Below, one piece after another: positions 25,507 to 33,515 of a stretch of 64,000 nt of DNA. The stretch is from CAUPWF01 sp036656795. GTDB taxonomy: Bacteria > Bacillota > Clostridia > Lachnospirales > Lachnospiraceae. The position numbers and the translations under genes were made by a program. The stretch is from NCBI GenBank assembly GCA_036656795.1, contig JAVXHR010000003.1, forward strand, positions 77,734 to 141,733, written 5' to 3'. How positions within the stretch are numbered: position 1 is the stretch's first letter; each line of letters opens with the position of its first letter. The notes below the pieces were generated by a model, which was not told the origin of the DNA, searched no databases, and saw only the letters and a program-made list of their open reading frames with translations.

Positions 25507-26976
25507 ATGTTATATATTGGAATAGATCTAGGGACTTCTGCTGTAAAATTATTATTGATGAATGAAAAAGGTGATATTCAAAAGATTGTATCAAAAGAGT
25601 ATCCTTTGATATTTCCACATCCAGGCTGGTCAGAACAAAATCCAGAAGAGTGGTATGAAAAATCTATAGAGGGATTGAAAGAATTAACAGCAGATTGTGA
25701 TAAGACACTAATTGGAGGGATAAGCTTTGGAGGTCAGATGCATGGTTTAGTGGTGCTGGATAGTCAAGACAATGTTATTCGTCCTGCCATTCTTTGGAAC
25801 GATGGACGAACAGGAAAAGAAACTGATTATTTGAATGAAGTCATTGGAAAAGATAAGTTATCTAAATATACAGCGAATATTGCATTTGCTGGATTTACCG
25901 CTCCAAAAATCCTATGGATAAAGAACCAAGAACCGGATAATTTTAGCAAGATTCAAAAGATTATGCTACCAAAAGATTATTTGGCTTATCGATTGTCAGG
26001 AGCGTTTTGTACAGATGTGTCAGATGCGTCGGGCATGCTATTGTTAGATGTGGAACATAAATGTTGGTCAAAAGAAATGTTAGAGATTTGTGGTATTACA
26101 GAGACACAATTACCAACCCTTTATGAAAGTTATGAAGTGGTGGGGACATTAACGGAAACCATGGCGCAAGAATTAGGAATGCCAAATTCGGTTAAAATTA
26201 TAGCAGGAGCAGGAGATAACGCAGCGGCTGCAGTGGGAACAGGTACGGTTGGCGATGGAATGTGTAATATATCATTGGGAACTTCCGGTACCATCTTTAT
26301 CTCCAGCAAGAAGTTTGGCGTGGATGAACATAATGCATTACATTCATTTGCACATTCAGATGGTAATTATCATCTTATGGGGTGCATGCTCAGTGCTGCG
26401 TCCTGTAATAAATGGTGGATGGATGAGATACTTAAGACCAAAGATTATCATGCGGAGCAGGAATTAATTCAAGAGTTAGGAGAAAATCATGTCTTCTACC
26501 TACCGTATCTGATGGGGGAACGTTCCCCACACAACGATCCAAAAGCACGGGCTACATTCATTGGAATGACGATGGATACAACAAGGGAAGATATGACACA
26601 GGCGGTGCTTGAAGGGGTTGCATTTGGACTGCGAGATTCTTTGGAAGTGGCAAGAAGTTTGGGAATCCATATTACACGTACCAAGATATGTGGTGGTGGA
26701 GCAAAAAGTCTTTTGTGGAAAAAAATTATTGCCAATGTTATGAATCTAAAAGTGGACGTGATTGAAAGTGAAGAAGGACCCGCTCTTGGAGGCGCAATTT
26801 TGGCAGCAGTAGGGTGTGGAGAATATCCAAATGTGGAAACAGCTGCTGCAAAATTTGTAAAAGTAATTGATACTATAGAACCAACACCAGAGTTGGTAGA
26901 ACGATATGAAGCACGTTATCAGGAATTTAGACAAGTATACCCTGCTTTAAAAGGAGTATTTCAAGAATTGAGATGA
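25507..26976 (+). CDS. xylB: Xylulokinase (FGGY family)
   Basis: FGGY sugar kinase of 489 residues. The N-terminal phosphate loop is GIDLGTSAVK; the substrate motifs GQMHG (77-81) and WNDGR (97-101) are those of D-xylulose kinases; the catalytic aspartate is D237 in GAGDNAA; and the ATP site includes CGGGAKS. It phosphorylates D-xylulose to the 5-phosphate for the pentose phosphate route; related ketopentoses are possible. ATG 25507 is chosen because AAAAGGAG (25491-25498) is 8 bases away; ATG 25501 is too close. The stop overlaps the next gene by four bases. Confidence 0.9.
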   Translation: MLYIGIDLGTSAVKLLLMNEKGDIQKIVSKEYPLIFPHPGWSEQNPEEWYEKSIEGLKELTADCDKTLIGGISFGGQMHGLVVLDSQDNVIRPAILWNDGRTGKETDYLNEVIGKDKLSKYTANIAFAGFTAPKILWIKNQEPDNFSKIQKIMLPKDYLAYRLSGAFCTDVSDASGMLLLDVEHKCWSKEMLEICGITETQLPTLYESYEVVGTLTETMAQELGMPNSVKIIAGAGDNAAAAVGTGTVGDGMCNISLGTSGTIFISSKKFGVDEHNALHSFAHSDGNYHLMGCMLSAASCNKWWMDEILKTKDYHAEQELIQELGENHVFYLPYLMGERSPHNDPKARATFIGMTMDTTREDMTQAVLEGVAFGLRDSLEVARSLGIHITRTKICGGGAKSLLWKKIIANVMNLKVDVIESEEGPALGGAILAAVGCGEYPNVETAAAKFVKVIDTIEPTPELVERYEARYQEFRQVYPALKGVFQELR

Positions 26977-28019
26977 AAAAAATTTTAAAAAAATTAACTA
27001 AAAAACAGTGCTTGATTCTGCTTGTTTTCGTTATTGTATTTGGTTGTTCCATTGTAATTATGGTATCTTTTCATCAGAAAGTAAATGCGTTGGATGTAAA
27101 ACAGTCAGAACCTATTAAAGAATACCAGTATCATTATGTGATGATTCGCGACAGCGCAACAGAAGTACTTTGGGAATCTATCTATCAGGGAGCAAAATCA
27201 GAGGGTGAGAAGTTAGATGCTTATGTGGAAGATTTTGGCTCCGGATTGTCGGAAGAATATACAACAAACGAATTATTTGAAATGGCAATTTCGGCAAAAG
27301 TGGATGGGATTATGATTAAGGGGAATCAAAGTAAAGAGATGAAAGACTTGATTGATAAGGCTGCCAATGCGGGAATTCCAACGGTTACTATATTAGAAGA
27401 TGTGCCGGAGAGCCAGCGAAGAAGTTTTGTAAGTGCAAATCATTATTCGCTGGGTGAATTGTATGGTAATCAAGTGAAAGTAACGTTGGAAAAAAGAAAT
27501 CAAACAACAGGAAAAAACAATCCGAAAGTTTCAGTACTTGTAGATTCAACAGATACAACAGCAGTTCCTAATCTTATCTATTCCGGAATCAGTGAAACCC
27601 TTTCAGATAACGAAGAGTGGGTAGATATCTCAGCATTTACGATAAAAAACACTGAAAATTTTGAGGCGGAAGAGATGATTCGTGATTTATTGATTGATGA
27701 TGCAACAAGACCTGATGTACTGGTGTGTTTAAGCGCGGTGGATACTATTAGTGCGTATCAATCCATTATAGATTACAATTTGGTTGGAAAAGTTTCATTG
27801 ATAGGTTATTATTCTTCAACAGAGATACTTTCCGGCATTCAAAAGGGAATTATAGAAGCAACAATTGCTATGAATGCGCAAGAAATGGGAAGTGTAGGAG
27901 TGACAGGATTGAATGAATATGTAAGGAATGAATATGTAAGTGAATATCTACCAGTAGCAGGAGAATTGATTACCAAAGAAAATATTGAACAATATATTGC
28001 AGAACAAAAACGCAAGTAA
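26973..28019 (+). CDS. Membrane-anchored sugar-binding protein, XylFII-like sensor subunit
   Basis: Periplasmic-binding-protein type 1 domain of 348 residues behind an N-terminal membrane helix (about 12-33). There is no lipobox cysteine at a cleavage site, so it is probably held by the uncleaved helix. The sugar-binding fold is seen in VDGIMIKGNQ, AGIPTVTILEDVP, a DSTDTTAVPNLIYSGI segment and VLVCLSAVDT. It starts on the xylB stop (ATGA) and runs straight into a histidine kinase gene. This matches XylFII of Clostridium beijerinckii, which binds D-xylose outside the cell and activates the LytS kinase. Sensing rather than transport is therefore inferred. Confidence 0.8.
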   Translation: MKKILKKLTKKQCLILLVFVIVFGCSIVIMVSFHQKVNALDVKQSEPIKEYQYHYVMIRDSATEVLWESIYQGAKSEGEKLDAYVEDFGSGLSEEYTTNELFEMAISAKVDGIMIKGNQSKEMKDLIDKAANAGIPTVTILEDVPESQRRSFVSANHYSLGELYGNQVKVTLEKRNQTTGKNNPKVSVLVDSTDTTAVPNLIYSGISETLSDNEEWVDISAFTIKNTENFEAEEMIRDLLIDDATRPDVLVCLSAVDTISAYQSIIDYNLVGKVSLIGYYSSTEILSGIQKGIIEATIAMNAQEMGSVGVTGLNEYVRNEYVSEYLPVAGELITKENIEQYIAEQKRK

Positions 28020-28030
28020 AAGGAAATCAT

Positions 28031-29533
28031 ATGAAAGAAATTAGAAAAAAAATGCATGGTAGATCCATTCGGTTTAAGCTTGGCATTGTATTTATGCTTG
28101 CGTCGTGTACTGTTTTTGTAGTGAATATCTATACGTATTACAATGCAAATCGGGCAATGGGACGTATGGACAGTGTCTATAGCAGTAATATTGAACTGAA
28201 TCAATTATCGGAGACACTAAGTAACTTACAGAAGAATCTGTATCAGTATCTGAATACTAAAAGTTCGGAGACTTTAGAGGCGTATTATGTATTTGAGCAG
28301 GATTATTATAATTTAATCAATAATTTAAATACAAAAACTATGAATAGTCCAACAATTTTAATGGAGAAAAACATCTATAATATGTCCAATAGTTATCTAG
28401 AACAGGCAGGAAAAGCCGTTGAGGCAAAGCGTGGACGTGATATTACCAAATATAAAGGGAGTTATGCAGAAGCGGAAAAAATCTATCGTTATATTCAATC
28501 CGCAATTGGTGGATTAAATACCACGGTATTTTTAGAGAATTCAAAAAGCTATTCGGTTCTACGTTCTTCTATGAATTTTTTAATGTGGGCCAGTATGATT
28601 TTACTCTTGTTTATTATAGGTATTGTAGCGCTGTGGATTATCGTGATGACTCGAAATATTACAAGGCCATTGATTAATCTGGCAGGAGCCGCAGATGAGA
28701 TAGCGAAGGGAAATATCGATGTAGATTTCCCAATTGTAGATACGGGTGATGAGATAGAAACCGTTGCAAAGGCCTGCAATAAAATGATTGAAAGTATACG
28801 TGACTACATTCAAAAAACAAAGGATAATTATAAACGAGAAAACAAATTAATTGAGAATGAATTAATAATGAAAAATGATCTAAAAGAAGCTCAGCTTAAA
28901 TACTTGCAAGCCCAGATTAATCCACATTTTTTGTTTAATACATTGAATGCAGGGGCACAATTAGCCATGATGGAAGGTGCGGAAAAGACTTGCTTATTTG
29001 TGGAAAACATGGCGGATTTTTTCCGCTATAATGTCCGAAAGATGGGAAAAGATACAACCATTGGAGAAGAAATCAGTCTTGTTGACAGTTATGTCTACAT
29101 CTTGAATGTGAGATTTTCAGGGGATATTCATTTTGTCAAACAGGTAGATGAACGTCTCTTACAAGTACATATGCCAAGTATGATATTGCAGCCTATTGTA
29201 GAAAATGCCGTTAATCATGGAATACGTGGGATGGAAAATAGGGGAAGAATACGCTTATCTATTTATACTGATGAATCCTATGTCTGTATTAGTGTAATTG
29301 ATAATGGTACAGGAATTGATGATAAAACGATAGAAAAGATTATGAATGGTGAAAACGTACAGGACGAAGCGGGAAAAGATTCTACCGGAGTGGCACTTGA
29401 TAATGTAATCAATAGATTGAAACGCTACTATAATGAAGAACAAGTATTTTCGATTCGTCGGGGTGCAGATGGTGGTACTGAAGTGATTATCTATATTCCT
29501 AAGTGTGAAGATAATTCAAAAGGCAAAGAATAA
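28031..29533 (+). CDS. Sensor histidine kinase, YesM/LytS type
   Basis: Membrane kinase of 500 residues. TM1 (about 15-36) and TM2 (about 182-206) flank a mostly helical extracytoplasmic domain of about 145 residues; a HAMP domain (207-260), a coiled segment and a His_kinase domain follow. The phosphorylated histidine is H299 in QINPHFLFNTLN. The C-terminal ATPase has the N box in ENAVNHGI and a G box DNGTGI. The helical input domain has no obvious sugar pocket, fitting a role in reading the binding protein encoded just before it. The partner regulator follows after 14 bases. Confidence 0.92.
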   Translation: MKEIRKKMHGRSIRFKLGIVFMLASCTVFVVNIYTYYNANRAMGRMDSVYSSNIELNQLSETLSNLQKNLYQYLNTKSSETLEAYYVFEQDYYNLINNLNTKTMNSPTILMEKNIYNMSNSYLEQAGKAVEAKRGRDITKYKGSYAEAEKIYRYIQSAIGGLNTTVFLENSKSYSVLRSSMNFLMWASMILLLFIIGIVALWIIVMTRNITRPLINLAGAADEIAKGNIDVDFPIVDTGDEIETVAKACNKMIESIRDYIQKTKDNYKRENKLIENELIMKNDLKEAQLKYLQAQINPHFLFNTLNAGAQLAMMEGAEKTCLFVENMADFFRYNVRKMGKDTTIGEEISLVDSYVYILNVRFSGDIHFVKQVDERLLQVHMPSMILQPIVENAVNHGIRGMENRGRIRLSIYTDESYVCISVIDNGTGIDDKTIEKIMNGENVQDEAGKDSTGVALDNVINRLKRYYNEEQVFSIRRGADGGTEVIIYIPKCEDNSKGKE

Positions 29534-29547
29534 AAGAGGAATGAATT

Positions 29548-31158
29548 ATGATAAAGATCATGATATGTGATGATGAGGGAATTGTAAGAGATTCTTTAAA
29601 ATTTATTATTGATAGAAATTTAGGAGCAGACTATCTTGTTGAAACAGCGAAAAGTGGACGTGGAGCCATTGAGCTTGCGGATAGTTTTCGCCCTGATATT
29701 GTTATAATGGATATTCAGATGCCGGGTATTAATGGAATAGAAGCAATCAAAGAAATAAAAAAAGAGCATCATAATATAGAAATTATTATTCTTACTGCTT
29801 ATGATAAGTTTAGTTATGCAAAAGAGGCAATTGACATAGGGGTATTGGATTATCTAACTAAACCAATGAATAAAGATAAGGTAGTAGAAGTGCTGAATCG
29901 TGCAACGCAGGAAGTAGAGAAACGAAAAGCAAAGACAAGTTATGATTTGGAAGTGAAGGAAAAATTAGAAACCGTCATTCCAATTATTGAAAATGGATTT
30001 ATCTATAGTATTTTACTTTCTGATGAAGGTGGAACTGATAATCTAGGATATGACAGTTTATTAGATATCTGTGGAGAACACGGTTATATTATAGTTGTAG
30101 AATATGGAGATGAATCAAAGAACGGGCAATTAACAAATCCAGTGGGTGCCAGTGTAAAGATGCAGAGATACTATATGGACTTACGTGAAATCATGAAGGA
30201 ATATTTTAATGGGATAGTTGGACCTTTAATGGCAAATAAAGTTATCGTATGTGTAACGTTGGAATCTAAAGAACTGGAATACAATGAACGTGTACAGGTA
30301 ATAGAACGTGCAAGAGCCATGGTTCGCAAATTGGACGAACATATGGGACTAAAGTTTAAGGTGGGAATTGGTTCGATGAAAGAATTATCGTCCATTCATG
30401 ATTCTTACAAAGAAGCACTAACTGCCATGAAGCAAAGCATTGGGAAAGTGACTCATATTAAGGATATACCGGTAGGTTGTAAGTATGAAGAAAAATACCC
30501 TATCCAAATTGAAACAGCGATGTTTGAAGGAATCCAAAAAGGTCAACAGGAATTGGTACGAACACAAAGTGAAGCGTTTATTGATTGGATGCAAGAATAT
30601 ACTCCAAAGTTGAATGGTAATGTGAAATTAAAAGTGATGGAATTTGTGCTACGAGCAGAGTATCTCGCATATCAACATGGTGGAATGACTTATTACTTTA
30701 ATGACAGACAAGAATATCTGGACGATTTGGTAGAGTGCCAGAATTATGATGCATTAAGAAAATGGTTTTTGACAAAGATGTTAGGGGCTTGTTATAACAT
30801 GGTAGGGAAACAGAAAGAGAAGTCTACCGGCGTTATTGCTCAGGCGAAGGCATATATTGATAAAAACTATGAGAAGGAATTGTCTTTGGATGATGTCTCC
30901 AGAGAGGTTAATATCAGTCCTTACTATTTCAGTAAGTTATTTAAAGAGGAAACAGGTATAAATTATATTGATTACCTTACAAAGATACGTATTGATCAGG
31001 CAAAGAAATTATTACAACATGACGAATATAGCATCAAACAGACATGTATAGAAGTTGGATATAGTGATCCTAATTATTTTAGCCGCACATTTAAAAGGTG
31101 TGTAGGGGTAACCCCGTCAGAGTATCGTGAAGGAGGAACAAAGCGTGAAGAAATTTAG
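29548..31158 (+). CDS. Response regulator with AraC-type DNA-binding domain (YesN type)
   Basis: Protein of 536 residues. The receiver domain (1-125) has the acidic pair D8/D9, phospho-acceptor D55 in IMDIQMPG and the conserved lysine in LTKPMN. A long middle region (about 130-415) precedes the AraC HTH pair (about 425-530), with LSLDDVSREVNISPYYFSKLF and IKQTCIEVGYSDPNYFSRTF. It should take phosphate from the kinase upstream and activate sugar-uptake genes; the ABC importer two genes on is the natural target by analogy with YesN control of xylFGH. The ribosome site and start of the next gene lie within its last 29 bases. Confidence 0.93.
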   Translation: MIKIMICDDEGIVRDSLKFIIDRNLGADYLVETAKSGRGAIELADSFRPDIVIMDIQMPGINGIEAIKEIKKEHHNIEIIILTAYDKFSYAKEAIDIGVLDYLTKPMNKDKVVEVLNRATQEVEKRKAKTSYDLEVKEKLETVIPIIENGFIYSILLSDEGGTDNLGYDSLLDICGEHGYIIVVEYGDESKNGQLTNPVGASVKMQRYYMDLREIMKEYFNGIVGPLMANKVIVCVTLESKELEYNERVQVIERARAMVRKLDEHMGLKFKVGIGSMKELSSIHDSYKEALTAMKQSIGKVTHIKDIPVGCKYEEKYPIQIETAMFEGIQKGQQELVRTQSEAFIDWMQEYTPKLNGNVKLKVMEFVLRAEYLAYQHGGMTYYFNDRQEYLDDLVECQNYDALRKWFLTKMLGACYNMVGKQKEKSTGVIAQAKAYIDKNYEKELSLDDVSREVNISPYYFSKLFKEETGINYIDYLTKIRIDQAKKLLQHDEYSIKQTCIEVGYSDPNYFSRTFKRCVGVTPSEYREGGTKREEI

Positions 31159-32182
31159 CATCGTTCTATTAAGCATATGTATTTTGCTTAGTGGATTAAG
31201 TGGTTGTGCCAAAGTGCCTAAAGAAGGAGCTAAGGATATGGGAGAAAAAGAAACCGCGGTTCATATAGGAATTACATTTGATACATTTGTGTTAGAACGA
31301 TGGACAAGGGATCGCGATGTATTTGTATCAACGGCTCAAAAATTGGGGGCGAAGGTAGATGTACAAAATGCAAATGGCGATGTCAGTAAGCAAAGAAGTC
31401 AAATCAATAAATTTATTGAAGAGCAAATGGATGTGATTGTAGTTGTAGCGGTAGATTGTTTTCGAGTGACAGACTTGGTGAAAAAAGCTCGTTCACAAGG
31501 AATACAGGTAATATCTTATGATCGTATGGTGCAAGGTACTGTGACAGATTTATATATTACAGTAGATAATGAACAGGTAGGGGCAGCCATGGCAAAAACG
31601 ATAAAAGAACGTCTTCCAAATGGTGGAAATGTTGTGATGATCTGCGGACCGGAAGCAGATACAAATACATTAGACGTAGTCAATGGGTTTGAAAAAGAGT
31701 TAAATGGGAGTAATCTTACGATAGTTGAGAAGGGATTTGTGAAAGCATGGACTCCGGAATATGGTTTTCAGGCCGTGAATGATGCTTTCAAAAGTGTGGA
31801 AAAGATAGATGCAGTCATGTGTGGAAATGATGGACTGGCAGGGTATGCTATTAAAGCGTTAAGTGAACAGCAATTAGCAGGAACAATTGTGGTGACGGGG
31901 CAAGATGCAGATCTTGAAGCGTGCCAGCGAGTAATTGAAGGAACTCAGGCGATGACGGTATATAAACCTATAGAGGAACTGGCAAAACAGGCAGCATCAT
32001 ATGCAGTTCAATTAGCGAATCAAGGAAAACTATCAGATATCACAGATATGAAATCTAATGACGTAGGAGAGGTGCCTTATTGTGGGTTGGAACCGATTGC
32101 TGTGACAAAAGATAATATGGACGAAGTGATAGTTCGTTCTGGTTTTCATCTACAGGACGAGGTATATCTTAATATGAATTAG
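31145..32182 (+). CDS. Sugar-binding lipoprotein (second binding protein)
   Basis: Periplasmic-binding-protein type 1 of 345 residues with a lipoprotein signal (VLLSICILLSGLSGC; lipobox LSGC). The start is GTG 31145 behind AAGGAGG (31130-31136), inside the end of the regulator gene; the longer frame from 31127 spoils the signal peptide. It resembles XylF-type proteins (ISYDRMVQGT, VMCGNDGLAGYAIKAL, VTGQDADLEACQRVIEGTQ). It shares the DRW/GQDAD-type pattern with the ChvE-like protein downstream but is clearly different. It could feed the same ABC importer with another sugar, or assist sensing. Confidence 0.85.
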   Translation: MKKFSIVLLSICILLSGLSGCAKVPKEGAKDMGEKETAVHIGITFDTFVLERWTRDRDVFVSTAQKLGAKVDVQNANGDVSKQRSQINKFIEEQMDVIVVVAVDCFRVTDLVKKARSQGIQVISYDRMVQGTVTDLYITVDNEQVGAAMAKTIKERLPNGGNVVMICGPEADTNTLDVVNGFEKELNGSNLTIVEKGFVKAWTPEYGFQAVNDAFKSVEKIDAVMCGNDGLAGYAIKALSEQQLAGTIVVTGQDADLEACQRVIEGTQAMTVYKPIEELAKQAASYAVQLANQGKLSDITDMKSNDVGEVPYCGLEPIAVTKDNMDEVIVRSGFHLQDEVYLNMN

Positions 32183-32252
32183 CATTTTCTTGTAGTACGA
32201 TAACACAAGAAAATCCTGCAAGAAAAGATTCTAAATATACTCCATTAAAATG

Positions 32253-32266
32253 TGCGAACGTTTGCA
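32253..32266 (+). promoter_or_regulatory. Palindromic operator-like site before the sugar importer
   Basis: TGCGAACGTTTGCA is a near-perfect 14-bp palindrome (one mismatched pair) with the central CG of LacI/GalR-family operators. Against the catabolite-responsive (cre) pattern bound by CcpA it has two symmetric mismatches. It lies 76 bases before the ChvE-like start codon, in the only sizeable gap of the cluster. The binder is not known. Confidence 0.5.
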
Positions 32267-32341
32267 AACTAATCCTATATCAATTGTGATATATTGAATT
32301 TGTAGCAAAGGTTACATAAAAATTAATTGGAGGAAAAAAGT

Positions 32342-33445
32342 ATGAAAAAAAGTATGAAAAGACTTTTTGCACTCGGGCTTGTTGTTGTGATGGCATGTTC
32401 ATTAGCAGCATGTACAAGTGGTGAGACCAAAAAGGACACAACTGCAAAGAAAGAAAAGACAGAGGCAGGAACAGGTAAAATTGGTGTAGCAATGCCTACA
32501 AAAGATTTACAACGTTGGAACCAAGATGGGGAAAACATGAAGAAAGAATTAGAGGCAGCAGGCTATGAAGTAGACTTACAATATGCAAGCAATGATGTAG
32601 GTACACAAGTATCTCAAATTGAGAATATGATATCCGGTGGTTGTGAAGCATTGGTTATTGCATCTATTGATGGTGAATCATTAGGTACACCGTTAAAAGC
32701 AGCAAAAGAAGCAAATATTCCAGTTGTATCCTATGATCGTCTTATTATGAATTCAGATGCTATTTCTTACTATGCAACATTTGATAATTACATGGTTGGA
32801 ACAAAGCAAGGAGAATATATTGTTGAAACTCTTGATTTAAAGAATGCAGCAGGACCGTTTAATCTTGAAATCTTTACAGGTGACCCAGGTGATAACAATG
32901 CCAAATTCTTCTATGGTGGAGCTATGGATGTCTTGAAAGAATATATTGATGCAGGGAAATTAGTTGTTCAGTCAAAACAAGTTGATTTCGCAGATGTTGC
33001 TACAGCAGATTGGAACACAGAAAAAGCACAAGCAAGAATGGATGCTATTATTGCTTCTAACTACGCAAGTGCTAACATTGATGTAGTTCTTTGTTCAAAC
33101 GATTCAACCGCACTTGGTGTTGAAAATTCACTTGCAGGAAACTACAAAGGTGAATGGCCAATTATTACAGGTCAGGATTGTGATGTAGCCAATACAAAGA
33201 ATCTAATTGCTGACAAACAATCTATGGATATCTTTAAAGATACACGTGACTTAGCAAAACAAACCGTTGCTATGGTTGATGCAATCATGGGTGGTGGAGA
33301 AGCAGAAACAAATGATAAAGAAACATATGATAATGGAACAGGCGTTATCCCAACATACTTATGTGAACCAGTAGTTGTTACAAAAGATAACTACAAAGAA
33401 ATTCTAATTGATTCTAAATATTATGCAGAAGAAGATTTAAAATAA
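32342..33445 (+). CDS. chvE: Multiple-monosaccharide ABC transporter, substrate-binding lipoprotein (ChvE-like)
   Basis: Lipoprotein of 367 residues; signal peptide with lipobox LAAC. The PBP1 sugar-binding domain shows GVAMPTKDLQRW, GCEALVIASIDGE, VVSYDRLIMNSDAISYY, LCSNDSTALG and TGQDCD, the pattern of ChvE/XylF family proteins that bind xylose, glucose, arabinose and galactose. ATG 32342 follows GGAGG (32329-32333). The codon choice and strong ribosome site fit a highly expressed surface protein. It is the first gene of the importer operon and is followed by a strong hairpin, then the ATPase and permease. Confidence 0.88.
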   Translation: MKKSMKRLFALGLVVVMACSLAACTSGETKKDTTAKKEKTEAGTGKIGVAMPTKDLQRWNQDGENMKKELEAAGYEVDLQYASNDVGTQVSQIENMISGGCEALVIASIDGESLGTPLKAAKEANIPVVSYDRLIMNSDAISYYATFDNYMVGTKQGEYIVETLDLKNAAGPFNLEIFTGDPGDNNAKFFYGGAMDVLKEYIDAGKLVVQSKQVDFADVATADWNTEKAQARMDAIIASNYASANIDVVLCSNDSTALGVENSLAGNYKGEWPIITGQDCDVANTKNLIADKQSMDIFKDTRDLAKQTVAMVDAIMGGGEAETNDKETYDNGTGVIPTYLCEPVVVTKDNYKEILIDSKYYAEEDLK

Positions 33446-33465
33446 TCAATCAAATGATTTGATTT

Positions 33466-33490
33466 GCAGGCGAGTAAATCACTCGCCTGC
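33466..33490 (+). terminator. Strong intercistronic hairpin after the binding-protein gene
   Basis: Perfect 10-base GC-rich stem (33466-33475 with 33481-33490) and a 5-base loop, starting 21 bases after the binding-protein stop and followed by ATTTCTT. This placement is common in ABC importer operons and lets the binding protein be made in excess over ATPase and permease. Confidence 0.75.
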
Positions 33491-33515
33491 ATTTCTTGAA
33501 AAGGGAGGGATACAG

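Noticed and set aside
32253..32266. Calling the palindrome a definite CcpA cre site
   Set aside because: It deviates from the cre pattern at two symmetric positions, so only a LacI-type operator candidate is claimed.
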